A stretch of 64,000 nt of DNA from OLB6 sp964467455 (GCA_964467455.1 CAYXQJ010000011.1:1-64000); one strand, 5' to 3'. Positions 35,678 to 44,682 are shown, counted from the stretch's first letter. Notes: generated from the letters alone by a model not told the origin. Numbers and translations are program-made.

Positions 35678-37005
35678 TGTGGTTTGAACTTGGACTGTTG
35701 TTGCTCTGCATCGTGCTTGGTGCACGACTCGGAGGTATTGGTCTGGGCGCTACCGGCGGCATCGGTCTTGTGATCCTGGTCTTTGGTTTTGGTTTACCAC
35801 CAGGATCGCCCCCTTCCATGGTCTTAGGGATGATCATTGCCGTGATCACAGCACTGGCAGCCATGCAAGCAGCCGGCGGTCTTGATTACCTCGTGGCCAT
35901 TGCGAGCAAGGTAATGAGCAAGAAGCCCGAGTACATCACATTCATCGCGCCGTTCGTGACGTATTTGTTGACGTTCGCAAGCGGGACGCAACACGTGATC
36001 TATGCGTTGATGCCCGTGATCGTTGAAGTATCGGCCAAGGCCGACATTCGTCCGGAACGTCCACTGTCGATGAGCGTGATCGCTTCACAAAGTGGATTGA
36101 TCGCTTCACCCATCAGTGCTGCATCCGTGGCCATGGTGGGAGCGCTGGTCTCCTTCAACGTGTCGTTGGTGAGCATCATGATGGTGATCATTCCGTCGAC
36201 GATCCTTGGTGTGATCGTTGGTATTCTCTCTGTGGCATGGCGCGGAAAAAAGCTGAGTGAAGATCCGGACTTCATCGCGCGTGTCCAGAGTGGTCAGGTA
36301 CCGACGACGACAACTATGCCGACGTTTGTAGGAACGTCACTGCGCAATGCTCGCGGATCGTTGATCACCTTCTTGTTTGCGATCGTTGCTGTTGTCGTCC
36401 TTGGAATCATACCCGAACTCCGTCCGCAGTACCAGGTCTTTGCTGAAGGTCATGCAGAGATGGGGCAAGTAGAGATCGGTCAGGCCATCATGATGGTGAT
36501 GATCGCTGCCTCGGGGATCATCATGTTGTTCTTTGGTGCGAAGCCCGATGACACGGTCAAGAACAGCATCATGAAGGGGGGCATTGTGGCAGTGATCTCC
36601 ATTCTCGGTGTCTCGTGGATGGGATCGTCGTTCTTCGAGGGCAATCGCCCCGAGATCGTGGCCGGGATCTCCAATGTGATCGCCAGTGCTCCCTGGATCT
36701 TGGCGCTCGGACTTTTCGTGTTATCCATCTTGTTGATCAGTCAAGCGGCAACGATCGTCACACTCGTACCTGTTGCTGTGGCACTGGGATTGCCGCCGGC
36801 AGCCATTATCGGTGTCTTCCCCGCGGTCAATGGGTCGTTCTTCCTACCGACCTATGGGACCATCCTCGCCGCTGTGTCGTTCGATCATACCGGATCGACG
36901 AAGATCGGTAAATACCTCGTCAATCATTCCTTCATGGTGCCTGGATTGGTGACCGTTGTTGCATCTACGGTGTTCGCCATCATCCTGGCCCAATTGTTCT
37001 TTTAG
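35674..37005 (+). CDS. DcuA/DcuB-type C4-dicarboxylate transporter
   Basis: 443 residues with about ten membrane segments. The motifs GGIGLGATGGIGLVILVFGF near the N-terminus, SQSGLIASPISAASVAM and FPAVNGSFFLPTYGTILA are characteristic of DcuA/DcuB, which exchange fumarate, malate or aspartate for succinate under anaerobic conditions. It follows the AspT-like gene by ATGA overlap and precedes aspA by 11 bases, so uptake and aspartate deamination are probably coupled. DcuA versus DcuB cannot be separated by reading. Confidence 0.92.
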   Translation: MMWFELGLLLLCIVLGARLGGIGLGATGGIGLVILVFGFGLPPGSPPSMVLGMIIAVITALAAMQAAGGLDYLVAIASKVMSKKPEYITFIAPFVTYLLTFASGTQHVIYALMPVIVEVSAKADIRPERPLSMSVIASQSGLIASPISAASVAMVGALVSFNVSLVSIMMVIIPSTILGVIVGILSVAWRGKKLSEDPDFIARVQSGQVPTTTTMPTFVGTSLRNARGSLITFLFAIVAVVVLGIIPELRPQYQVFAEGHAEMGQVEIGQAIMMVMIAASGIIMLFFGAKPDDTVKNSIMKGGIVAVISILGVSWMGSSFFEGNRPEIVAGISNVIASAPWILALGLFVLSILLISQAATIVTLVPVAVALGLPPAAIIGVFPAVNGSFFLPTYGTILAAVSFDHTGSTKIGKYLVNHSFMVPGLVTVVASTVFAIILAQLFF

Positions 37006-37016
37006 GAGCAAACGTC

Positions 37017-38498
37017 ATGACATTCGCTATTCGCATCACGACACTTGTCTGTTTGACGATCGTCGGCATCACATGTCCGGTGTTCTCACAGACAGGTACG
37101 CGTACTGAACGCGATCTCTTGGGCGAGAAGCAGATCCCGAACAACGTCTACTACGGCGTGCAAACGGCTCGTGCTCTCGAGAACTTTCAGATCTCGGGCA
37201 TCTTGTCGAATCATTATCAGGGTTTTGTGGAAGCATGGGCGATCGTGAAGCTCGCAGCAGCCCGCGCCAATACGGACGTTGGGTCGATGAAGCCCGAACA
37301 TCTTCGCATGATCGAATCGGCCTGCGAAGCCGTGTTGGCCGGCAAGTATCACGACCAGTTCATCGTTGATTGGTTTCAAGGGGGCGCGGGTACGTCCACA
37401 AACATGAATGCCAACGAAGTGCTGGCAAACATCGGATTAGAACTCGCAGGACGTCAGAAGGGTGAGTATCAATATCTCGACCCGCACGACCACCTCAACA
37501 TGTCGCAGTCGACGAACGACTCGTATCCGACGGCCATCAAGGTGGCGTTGATCCTGCGCAACATCCGGCTCATCGAGGAGTTGGAGAATCTTGTTCGTTC
37601 GTTTCGAGCAAAGGGCAACGAATTCCTGCGCATCGTCAAGATGGGCCGCACGGAGTTACAAGATGCCGTACCGATGACGTTGGGACAGGAGTTTCACGCC
37701 TTTGCGGCGTCGCTAGAAGCCGAGATCGCCTATCTCAAGGATGCAGAAAAATATCTCTACAGTGTAAACATGGGCGCCACGGCAATTGGCACCGGTATCA
37801 ATGCACCTGAGGGATATGCAAAGAACTGCGCGGACCATCTCGCAAAGATCGTGCGGAGGCCCATTGTCCCTGCGCGTGATATGATCGCAGCGACATGGGA
37901 TCAACAGGGCTTCGTGGTGTATAGCAGCGCACTCAAGAGCACGGCCATCAAGCTCTCGAAGATCGCTAATGACCTGATCCTGCTCTCTTCCGGACCTCGT
38001 GCCGGCTTGTTCGAGATCAACCTCCCGGCACTGCAGCCCGGATCGTCGATCATGCCGGGCAAGGTCAACCCCGTCATCCCCGAGCTCGTCAACCTTGTCT
38101 GCTTCCGCGTGATGGGCAATGATGCCAGCGTCACCATCGCGGCCCATCATGGTCAGCTCCAGTTGAATGCCTACGAGCCCCTTACCGGTATTGCTTGTAT
38201 TGAATCGCAAAGTCTGCTCTACAAACTCTCAACTACGCTGCGCACCAAGTGTGTTGACGGCATTACGGCCAATGAGAAGGTCCTCAAACACTACATGGAG
38301 ACCACTGTCGGCATCGTCACCGCCCTCAACCCCGTCATCGGCTATGAAAAGTCTACGGAGCTGGCCGGAGAGGCCTATCGCACCGGAAAAGGCATCATGG
38401 AGATCATCCGCGAGAAGAAGATCCTCACCGAACAACAGATCAAAGAACTGCTCGATCCCGAGAAACTCACCAATCTGAAGCCAGAAGACTATAAATAG
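37017..38498 (+). CDS. aspA: Exported aspartate ammonia-lyase
   Basis: 493 residues. The enzyme deaminates aspartate to fumarate and ammonia. Signature motifs are the AspA N-terminus ERDLLGEKQIPNNVYYGVQT, AGTSTNMNANEV, NMSQSTNDSYPTA and the catalytic SS loop GSSIMPGKVNP (about 341-351). The length beyond the usual 470 is explained by an N-terminal signal peptide (TFAIRITTLVCLTIVGITCPVFS, about residues 2-24), cleaved before QTG. The start is fixed by AGGAG (about 37004-37008) 8 bases before the ATG. Known aspartases are cytosolic, so a signal peptide is unusual and predicts a periplasmic enzyme beside the exported asparaginase. Confidence 0.95.
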   Translation: MTFAIRITTLVCLTIVGITCPVFSQTGTRTERDLLGEKQIPNNVYYGVQTARALENFQISGILSNHYQGFVEAWAIVKLAAARANTDVGSMKPEHLRMIESACEAVLAGKYHDQFIVDWFQGGAGTSTNMNANEVLANIGLELAGRQKGEYQYLDPHDHLNMSQSTNDSYPTAIKVALILRNIRLIEELENLVRSFRAKGNEFLRIVKMGRTELQDAVPMTLGQEFHAFAASLEAEIAYLKDAEKYLYSVNMGATAIGTGINAPEGYAKNCADHLAKIVRRPIVPARDMIAATWDQQGFVVYSSALKSTAIKLSKIANDLILLSSGPRAGLFEINLPALQPGSSIMPGKVNPVIPELVNLVCFRVMGNDASVTIAAHHGQLQLNAYEPLTGIACIESQSLLYKLSTTLRTKCVDGITANEKVLKHYMETTVGIVTALNPVIGYEKSTELAGEAYRTGKGIMEIIREKKILTEQQIKELLDPEKLTNLKPEDYK

Positions 38499-38560
38499 GT
38501 CAATCGGCGAAGTTTCAAGATATTCGTAATTGGCTTTCGCTATTCTACAAGGTGTGAGGT

Positions 38561-39646
38561 ATGGATTTCAAGGACTTAGTCAAACAACTGGCAGATCGAG
38601 TTCTTCGCGTCAAGGACAGCGTGATGACGGAGGAAGCGGCGAAGAATGCGATGATCATGCCGTTCCTACAGGTACTTGGGTACGATGTTTTCAACCCGCT
38701 AGAGGTTGTTCCAGAATACGTTACGGATGTTGGCACCAAGAAGGGTGAGAAGATCGACTATGCTGTCATGAAGGACGGCGTACCGATGATCTTGGTCGAG
38801 TGTAAACATCATGCTCAGAATCTGGATCTTCACGACGGGCAGCTGTTGCGGTACTTCCATGTTTCACCGGCGAAGTTCGGCATTCTAACGAATGGCATCA
38901 GTTATCGGTTCTATACCGATCTCGTTGACACCAACAAGATGGATGAGAAGCCGTTCCTCGAGTTTACGCTTACAACGATCACCGATGCAAAGATTGAAGA
39001 GCTGAAGAAGTTTCATAAGAGTTACTTCGACAAGGATGCGGTCACTGAATCTGCACGTGAGTTGATGTATCTCAATGAACTCCGTGCTGTTGTACAACGC
39101 GAAGTAAACGACCCCAGTGATGACTTCGCAAAGTATTTTGCGCGACTAGTTCACGAAGGTTCGGTCACGGTGAAGATTCTTGAACAGTTCAAAGGTTATG
39201 TTAAGCGTACGTTTAGTCAGTACATCAACGACGCCTTGAATGAACGCTTGCAACTTGCTATCAAGCAACAAGATGCTGCAGATGAGGCTAGTACAACTAC
39301 AAGATCAACGTCGAGTGATGCTTCAGAAGAAAAGCCGAAGGTTGTAACAACCCAAGAAGAACTTGAAGGATTTCTTATTGTCAAGTCGCTTCTTCATGGC
39401 CATGTTGACACGAAGCGTGTTTTCTACAGAGACGCACAGACCTACTTCACGATTCTGCTTGATGACAACAAGGGCAAAATCGTTTGCAGGCTTTGGTACA
39501 ACGGCAAGAGGAAGTACATCGGTACGTTCGATGATGCGAAGAATGAGACCAAACACGAGATCAATTCAAACGACGACATATTCGCCCACACAGCCACGCT
39601 AGTCGAGACTGCCAAACGATTGTCGTCACTTCAATCATCTAACTAA
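38561..39646 (+). CDS. Orphan HsdR_N-type nuclease-domain protein
   Basis: 361 residues. The first about 180 residues match the N-terminal nuclease domain of type I restriction subunit HsdR: MTEEAAKNAMIMPFLQVLGYD, then the PD-(D/E)xK site with Asp66 (KIDYAV) and Glu80-x-Lys82 (VECKHH). There is no helicase domain and no adjacent hsdM or hsdS, so it is not a complete restriction system. The C-terminal part (about 255-360) has an acidic linker and a KRKYIGTFDD-containing segment that resembles a DNA-interaction domain. Composition is AT-richer than neighbours and lacks the AGGGGGC motif, hinting at later acquisition. Confidence 0.85.
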   Translation: MDFKDLVKQLADRVLRVKDSVMTEEAAKNAMIMPFLQVLGYDVFNPLEVVPEYVTDVGTKKGEKIDYAVMKDGVPMILVECKHHAQNLDLHDGQLLRYFHVSPAKFGILTNGISYRFYTDLVDTNKMDEKPFLEFTLTTITDAKIEELKKFHKSYFDKDAVTESARELMYLNELRAVVQREVNDPSDDFAKYFARLVHEGSVTVKILEQFKGYVKRTFSQYINDALNERLQLAIKQQDAADEASTTTRSTSSDASEEKPKVVTTQEELEGFLIVKSLLHGHVDTKRVFYRDAQTYFTILLDDNKGKIVCRLWYNGKRKYIGTFDDAKNETKHEINSNDDIFAHTATLVETAKRLSSLQSSN

Positions 39647-39647
39647 T

Positions 39648-39705
39648 TCTAGCCCTCTAGCCTCCTAGCCCTCTAACTTCTAGCTGACTAGCTGATTAGC
39701 CGTTT
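39648..39705. repeat. CTAG-rich octamer array upstream of der
   Basis: About seven degenerate 8-bp units (TCTAGCCC, TCTAGCCT, CTAGCTGA and similar) fill the spacer between the HsdR_N gene and der. They end just before the der start at 39709. Any ribosome binding site for der must lie inside the array; none is strong. Confidence 0.82.
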
Positions 39706-39708
39706 AAC

Positions 39709-41022
39709 ATGAGTTTAGTAGCGATCGTCGGCCGACCCAACGTCGGCAAGTCCACCCTGTTCAATCGGATCATTGAAGAGCGTCACGCCATTGTGGAGAG
39801 TGAGCCCGGGGTGACCCGTGACCGACTGTATGCAAAAGGGGAGTGGGCGGGCAAACATTTCCAGCTGGTCGACACCGGCGGTATCGTGCCGGATAGCGAA
39901 GAATTGTTCGACAAGGCCATTCGTGAACAAGCGATCTTGGCCATCGAAGAGGCCGACGCCATCGTCTTTGTGTGCGATGGACGTGACGGACTCACACCCG
40001 TCGACCGTGAGATCGCCATGTTGCTGCGCAACTCGTCGAAGCCGGTGACGCTGGTGGTCAACAAGTGCGATAATGCCCAAGCCGACCTCAACGCGACAGA
40101 GTTCTATGAACTCGGACTCGGCGAGCCCTTTGCGATCTCGGCCATGAATGGCCGCAGCACGGGTGACTTCCTTGATGCCGTCGTGGAACACCTCGACGTC
40201 GGAGAAGACATCGAAGATGAGCGATTGAAGATCGCCATCGTCGGACGCCCTAACGTCGGCAAGTCGTCGCTCACAAACGCCCTTCTCGGCAAAGACCGCA
40301 TGGTGGTCACGCCCATCGCCGGCACCACGCGCGATGCCATCGACTCGGTGGTGAAGTACTACGGCGAAGAGATCGTCTTGATCGACACGGCCGGACTCCG
40401 CCGACGCAGCACGATCAAAGAAAGCGTCGAGTTGTATTCAACGATGCGCACAGCCCGCGCTATCGACCGTTGTGATGTGGCCATTGTTCTCCTCGATGCC
40501 ACCCTCGGTCTGGAACATCAAGACAAGCGCATCCTCAGCGAGGTCGAAGAGAATCGCAAAGGCATGATCATCGCCGTCAACAAGTGGGATCTCATCGAAA
40601 AAGACACCAAGACGGCCGAGGCCTTCACGGCGAAGATTCGTGAAGAGCTTCGCACCCTGGACTACGTTCCTGTTGTCTACATCAGCGCCGTCACCAAGCA
40701 GCGTATCACCAAGATCATCGAGATGGCCAAGGAGATCCAGGCGCGTCGACTGCACCGGATCCCCACCCACGAACTCAATGACCGTTTGATCGAAATGTTG
40801 GAACGCACGCCCCCTCCCAACGTGAAAGGGCGAGATCTGCGGATCAATTACGTCACCCAGGTCAAGAGTGCGCCACCAGTCTTTGCCTTCTTCCTCAACC
40901 ACCCGGAGCTTCTTCCCGAAAGCTACAAACGATACATTGAGCGTCAGCTGCGGGGTCTGTACGACCTCATCGGCGTGCCGATCAGCTTTGTGTTCCGGAA
41001 GAAGAACAAGGATCGGGAGTAG
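39709..41022 (+). CDS. der: Ribosome biogenesis GTPase Der
   Basis: 437 residues with two tandem G domains: GRPNVGKST (8-16) with DTGGIV and NKCDNA, then GRPNVGKSS (about 180-188) with DTAGLRRRS and NKWDL. The C-terminal KH-like domain ends FVFRKKNKDRE. Der (EngA) is essential for 50S ribosome assembly. No irregularity is seen. The next gene starts 9 bases after its stop. Confidence 0.97.
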   Translation: MSLVAIVGRPNVGKSTLFNRIIEERHAIVESEPGVTRDRLYAKGEWAGKHFQLVDTGGIVPDSEELFDKAIREQAILAIEEADAIVFVCDGRDGLTPVDREIAMLLRNSSKPVTLVVNKCDNAQADLNATEFYELGLGEPFAISAMNGRSTGDFLDAVVEHLDVGEDIEDERLKIAIVGRPNVGKSSLTNALLGKDRMVVTPIAGTTRDAIDSVVKYYGEEIVLIDTAGLRRRSTIKESVELYSTMRTARAIDRCDVAIVLLDATLGLEHQDKRILSEVEENRKGMIIAVNKWDLIEKDTKTAEAFTAKIREELRTLDYVPVVYISAVTKQRITKIIEMAKEIQARRLHRIPTHELNDRLIEMLERTPPPNVKGRDLRINYVTQVKSAPPVFAFFLNHPELLPESYKRYIERQLRGLYDLIGVPISFVFRKKNKDRE

Positions 41023-41030
41023 CGAGTGAC

Positions 41031-42824
41031 ATGGTAATTGCGGTGCTCATCGGGTTGATGGTGTTGATGGATCAGCCGGTCATCCGATCGTGGTACACGC
41101 ATGTGCGCGGAGAGCTAACGCAGAACAAGGACACGTTGATCGTTCGCGATACGATCAAAGACACGGAGCTCGCCCGTGTGCCGATGCGGAAAGAATGGAC
41201 CGGCGGCATCACCTTCCCGGGCGTCTTTCTCGCAGAAACGAATGATGCCAGGGTGCATCTGAGTGTCTACGGCGGACAGACCTTGACCTTTGATGACACC
41301 GTCACCGCAGCAAAGATCCTGACGAAAGATCGGTACCTGATCTCCGGTGCCAGGTATGGCAACTGGACCCTCATTGATGATAAGGGGCGTGTGTTGCGTA
41401 CGACGCGATTCTCGAACGTACAACTGCTTCCTTGGTATCATGGACTGTTTACGGCGTCAGCTGGGTGGAAAGAAGATGGAGAAGAGCTGTACGAGCTCTG
41501 GAATGAACAAGGCACAAAAGTCTATGATGACGTCTTTCACGCATTGACCGATTTCTATGGCGACCGTGTCAGTGCAGACACGCTGTTCTGTCGCCGTGGC
41601 GGTCTGTTGATCGTCCTTGACAAGAGCGGAACAGAGATCTCACGCCGAACTCTGTATCGAGTTGGTGAAGCCAGCCGTGAGTGCGGATTCACCGGTCGAT
41701 GGAGTTGGAGTAGTAGTCGCTCGTTCGATCCGTTCATGACGATGGGAGATCAAGAACGTGCCCCGGAACCTCCGTGGACAGTGCCGTTTGATAGCGCACG
41801 CGCTGATGTCCCGATCGAGGGACGGTTGACGATCCGACTCGATACCATTACTCCTCGTCTGTTTGCCGAGAAGATCAAGGCGCACACGGTGGTGATTACA
41901 AATGCATCGCCACTACCGGTACGACTCAGTGCCTTTGCCGGAAACGTACCGATCAGTTATCATGTAGAAACTGATGAGGGAGAATGGGTCAGCGTCAAGG
42001 ATGATAATGTTGGCTATTGCGGCAACTCCGGCGGCTTTCACGATCTGGCGAGCGGCGATTCTGTCTTGATCCCCATCCCTCAGTTCGTTGGTGCTACGAA
42101 GACGCGTTTCCGCGTGGTCATCCCGTATTATGATACTGACCTGCAAAAATCCGAGGTCAACGTGACATGGGAAGGTAGCTTTAATTTCGACGTACCGGCC
42201 GTGAGATTCCGCAATGGTCCGTACGGATATCTTGAGCAGATCGTCGGTGCCGGATTTGCAGTTGGAGCCGGCTATCAAGATCCAGTTCTGAATAGATCTC
42301 TCGATCTACTACCTCCCGTCAAAGGCGGGTTTGGTAGAGGTAACGATCGTCAGCATGTCATTCCAACCGATCGTGATGGCATTTACGTGCCGATCAATGA
42401 GCGTGTACTGCTGACCCGGGACACTTCGAAGGCGGTGATCTTTGAACGTGTGGCCAAGGGATTCCAACTCGTGATCCAAAACCGATCAAATGCTCCGATC
42501 AACATTGACTCCGTTATCTACGAAGTCAACGTTGAGAATGAGCCATGGAGGACCTTGGATCCAAGTGCACGGTTCCCTGTTGCTCGTATTGGATTTCGTG
42601 GATCTCGCGACGTGCAAAGGTCGTTGCCGACGAGCTACAATCTTGGTGTGTTTGGATCACATCGTGCCACACTCCCATACTTCGACGGTGCAACGCCGGC
42701 ACGATTCCGGGTAAGAGCTGTGTACCACGATATGAGTGGAAATCTCGGAGAGGCGATCTCCGATGTCTGGGATGGCGCGATCAACAATGACTTCGATCCA
42801 AAGTATCCCAAAGGGCGGTACTGA
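41031..42824 (+). CDS. Unknown 597-residue protein with N-terminal membrane anchor
   Basis: An N-terminal hydrophobic segment (VIAVLIGLMVLMDQPVI) is likely a membrane anchor or uncleaved signal. The middle region (about 60-230) has WG-repeat-like strands (NWTLIDDKGRVLRTTRF, YELWNEQGTKVYDD), suggesting a beta-propeller. The later half has a repeated pattern around NRSNAPINIDSV and two related Trp-Asp endings (VTWEGSFNFD, SDVWDGAINNDF), so two beta-rich domains are probable. No catalytic motif is seen and I cannot name the family. No AGGGGGC motif occurs in it. Confidence 0.75.
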   Translation: MVIAVLIGLMVLMDQPVIRSWYTHVRGELTQNKDTLIVRDTIKDTELARVPMRKEWTGGITFPGVFLAETNDARVHLSVYGGQTLTFDDTVTAAKILTKDRYLISGARYGNWTLIDDKGRVLRTTRFSNVQLLPWYHGLFTASAGWKEDGEELYELWNEQGTKVYDDVFHALTDFYGDRVSADTLFCRRGGLLIVLDKSGTEISRRTLYRVGEASRECGFTGRWSWSSSRSFDPFMTMGDQERAPEPPWTVPFDSARADVPIEGRLTIRLDTITPRLFAEKIKAHTVVITNASPLPVRLSAFAGNVPISYHVETDEGEWVSVKDDNVGYCGNSGGFHDLASGDSVLIPIPQFVGATKTRFRVVIPYYDTDLQKSEVNVTWEGSFNFDVPAVRFRNGPYGYLEQIVGAGFAVGAGYQDPVLNRSLDLLPPVKGGFGRGNDRQHVIPTDRDGIYVPINERVLLTRDTSKAVIFERVAKGFQLVIQNRSNAPINIDSVIYEVNVENEPWRTLDPSARFPVARIGFRGSRDVQRSLPTSYNLGVFGSHRATLPYFDGATPARFRVRAVYHDMSGNLGEAISDVWDGAINNDFDPKYPKGRY

Positions 42825-42849
42825 TTGTCACATTTTCATCTTCAGACAG

Positions 42850-42870
42850 CACGATGATACCTTCATCGTG
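42850..42870. promoter_or_regulatory. Inverted repeat before the DUF4258 gene
   Basis: Perfect 8-base arms CACGATGA and TCATCGTG with a 5-base loop lie 13 bases before the DUF4258 start. It could be an operator for the gene pair or a stem in their mRNA. No T-run follows, so termination of the upstream gene is less likely. Confidence 0.5.
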
Positions 42871-42882
42871 AGGTATGAAAGA

Positions 42883-43137
42883 ATGTGGTCAATAGAACGA
42901 GCGATCTTGACTGAACACTGTCTTGAACGCTGTGCCATGCGAAAGATCGAACCTTCTGACATTCGCAAGGCACTTCAGAATCCTGATCTCGTACAGGTTG
43001 TGAAGAACGGAAGGATAGCTGTTTGCCAGCTTGTGGGTAAGAAGCTACTACGTATCATTGTGGACGTAGATCGCGACCCACCTGAGGTTGTGACGGCATA
43101 CATTACTTCTAGAGTTCAGCGTTACTGGATGAACTGA
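42883..43137 (+). CDS. DUF4258 family small protein
   Basis: 84 residues from the ATG at 42883. The pattern LTEHCLERCAMRKIEPSDIRKAL, then VVTAYIT near the end, matches DUF4258, a RelE-fold-like family often found beside small antitoxin-like partners. Here the partner is a DUF2283 gene whose start overlaps its stop by one base. Toxin activity is inferred from the context only. Confidence 0.8.
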   Translation: MWSIERAILTEHCLERCAMRKIEPSDIRKALQNPDLVQVVKNGRIAVCQLVGKKLLRIIVDVDRDPPEVVTAYITSRVQRYWMN

Positions 43138-43334
43138 TGACCTCTACCTACGATAAACACACGGACACGCTAGTCATTGCCTTCAATGCAAAGTCCGTGG
43201 ACGAGAGTGATGAGATCGCCCCAGGCATCATTGCCGATTTTGACACCGATGGCAATATCGTGGCCATTGAGATCCTGGATGCTTCACAACGAGCTGATGA
43301 CCCTACACACTTGATCCATCGGGTCGATGGTTGA
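43137..43334 (+). CDS. DUF2283 family small protein
   Basis: 65 residues. It shows the DUF2283 motif set: YDKHTDTLVIAF, then DEIAPGIIADFDTDGNIVAIEILDAS. These short acidic proteins are frequently encoded next to DUF4258 genes and may be the antitoxin. The start overlaps the preceding stop (TGATG), indicating coupling. The stop abuts, with no gap, the stop of the convergent TauE gene (TGATCA). Confidence 0.85.
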   Translation: MTSTYDKHTDTLVIAFNAKSVDESDEIAPGIIADFDTDGNIVAIEILDASQRADDPTHLIHRVDG

Positions 43335-44090
43335 TCAGTAGAGTAGTTCGCGTACCAGCACAACCACGCCGAGTGTGATGACGAAGTAGCCGAAGCCCTT
43401 CTTGAGGCGTTCACCATCGATGCGGTGCGAGAGCAACGTGCCGATGAAGACGCCGATGGTGGTGAGCCCGGTGAATGTGAGCAGGAAGGGCCAGTCGTAA
43501 CTGACGTTCGTGCTGAGGTCGGCAAGAGCACCGGCAATGCCGTTGGAGCTGATCAAGACGAGGGAGGTGCCGACGGCTTTCTTCATGTCGAGGTTTGCCC
43601 ACAACACCAAGGCCGGTGTCATGAGAAAGCCCCCTCCCACCCCTAAGAAGCCGCTGATGATGCCGATGGCAAGTCCAAGCATCGTCAGTCGTGCGATATG
43701 CGGCGGCTCACCTTGATGCGGCTTGGGCTGTGACCGTAACATGGCCGTACCTGCGGCCGCGAGCACGCCGGCGAAGGCGAGCATGAGATACGTGTCGATG
43801 TCAGGCGGCAAAAGGGGCATGACGAACTTGCGCACGGCAGCGATGGACGTGAGCGTGGTGACGCCGAAGGCGAGCACGCTGCGCCAGTCTACAAGTCCTT
43901 TGCGGATATATTGGGCTGCACCGACAAGCGTGGCGATCGCGATCACAAAGAGAGCGTAGCCGCTGGCCGTGGTGGCGGGGATCTCGCCGAGATAGACGAA
44001 AGCCGGAACCGCCACGATAGCGCCTCCGGCTCCGATAAGTCCTAATGATGTGCCGATCAGAAGGGCAATGACGTACAGGACGATCGTCAT
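43335..44090 (-). CDS. TauE/SafE (TSUP) family membrane exporter
   Basis: 251 residues with about eight membrane segments. The family motifs LIGAGGAIVAVPAF near the N-terminus and GFLGVGGGFLMTPAL in the second half are present. TSUP proteins move sulfite, thiosulfate, organosulfonates or similar sulfur anions. It is the last gene of the thioredoxin-rhodanese-MBL operon, which supports a sulfur role. The start overlaps the thioredoxin gene by 4 bases. Confidence 0.92.
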   Translation of the reverse strand: MTIVLYVIALLIGTSLGLIGAGGAIVAVPAFVYLGEIPATTASGYALFVIAIATLVGAAQYIRKGLVDWRSVLAFGVTTLTSIAAVRKFVMPLLPPDIDTYLMLAFAGVLAAAGTAMLRSQPKPHQGEPPHIARLTMLGLAIGIISGFLGVGGGFLMTPALVLWANLDMKKAVGTSLVLISSNGIAGALADLSTNVSYDWPFLLTFTGLTTIGVFIGTLLSHRIDGERLKKGFGYFVITLGVVVLVRELLY

Positions 44091-44398
44091 GCCTTCACGA
44101 ACCGGTCAAGTTGGTCCTTGATGACGTTGTACGGCTGGACGCCGGCCTGACGCCAGACAGGTTGACCGTGATCGAAGATCATCAGCGTTGGGATACTTTG
44201 GATGCCGAACTTCGCCGCTACGTGCGGCTTGGTGTCAACATTGACCTTGATCACATAGGCCTTGCCCGAATATTCCTGAGCGATCTCCTTGATCGTTGGG
44301 GCGATCATGTGGCACGGACCGCACCATTCCGCCCAGAAGTCAACAAGCACAGGGCGCTCACTTTGATCGATGAAGTCGTCGAAACTCTGGCCTACCAT
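44087..44398 (-). CDS. Thioredoxin
   Basis: 103 residues starting at the ATG at 44398. The redox site WCGPC (Cys26, Cys29), conserved SIPTLMIF with the cis-Pro, and length match classical thioredoxin. It lies in a sulfur/persulfide operon and may reduce persulfides on rhodaneses or return electrons to the MBL enzyme. It overlaps the rhodanese gene by 7 bases. Confidence 0.95.
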   Translation of the reverse strand: MVGQSFDDFIDQSERPVLVDFWAEWCGPCHMIAPTIKEIAQEYSGKAYVIKVNVDTKPHVAAKFGIQSIPTLMIFDHGQPVWRQAGVQPYNVIKDQLDRFVKA

Positions 44399-44682
44399 GA
44401 GAGCATGCCTCCACGGAGATTGACTGTATTCTCGAAACCCATCATGTCGAGGAACATACAGGCCTGACCCGAGCGGTTTCCGCTGCGACAATAGACGATG
44501 AGTTCTTTATCGCGGTATTCGTCAAGTTCATCGATCCGCTCTTCAAGTTCGCCAAGCGGGATCAGGATGGAGTTGGGAATGTGTACTTCAGCATGTTCCT
44601 CAGGCTGACGTACATCGAGTAGGATCAGGTCCTCGCCGGCGGCAATGCGGGCTTTTAGATCTGTTGGTGCGATCTCCTTCAT
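44392..44682 (-). CDS. Single-domain rhodanese
   Basis: 96 residues from the ATG at 44682. LLDVRQPEEHAEVHIPNS and the active-site loop YCRSGNRS with Cys65 match GlpE-like rhodaneses, which carry sulfane sulfur as a persulfide. It overlaps the MBL-rhodanese gene by 4 bases and the thioredoxin gene by 7, so the three are translated together. Confidence 0.95.
   Translation of the reverse strand: MKEIAPTDLKARIAAGEDLILLDVRQPEEHAEVHIPNSILIPLGELEERIDELDEYRDKELIVYCRSGNRSGQACMFLDMMGFENTVNLRGGMLSW

Noticed and set aside
38561..39646. Complete type I restriction-modification system
   Set aside because: Only a nuclease-like domain is present; no helicase domain, hsdM or hsdS is adjacent.
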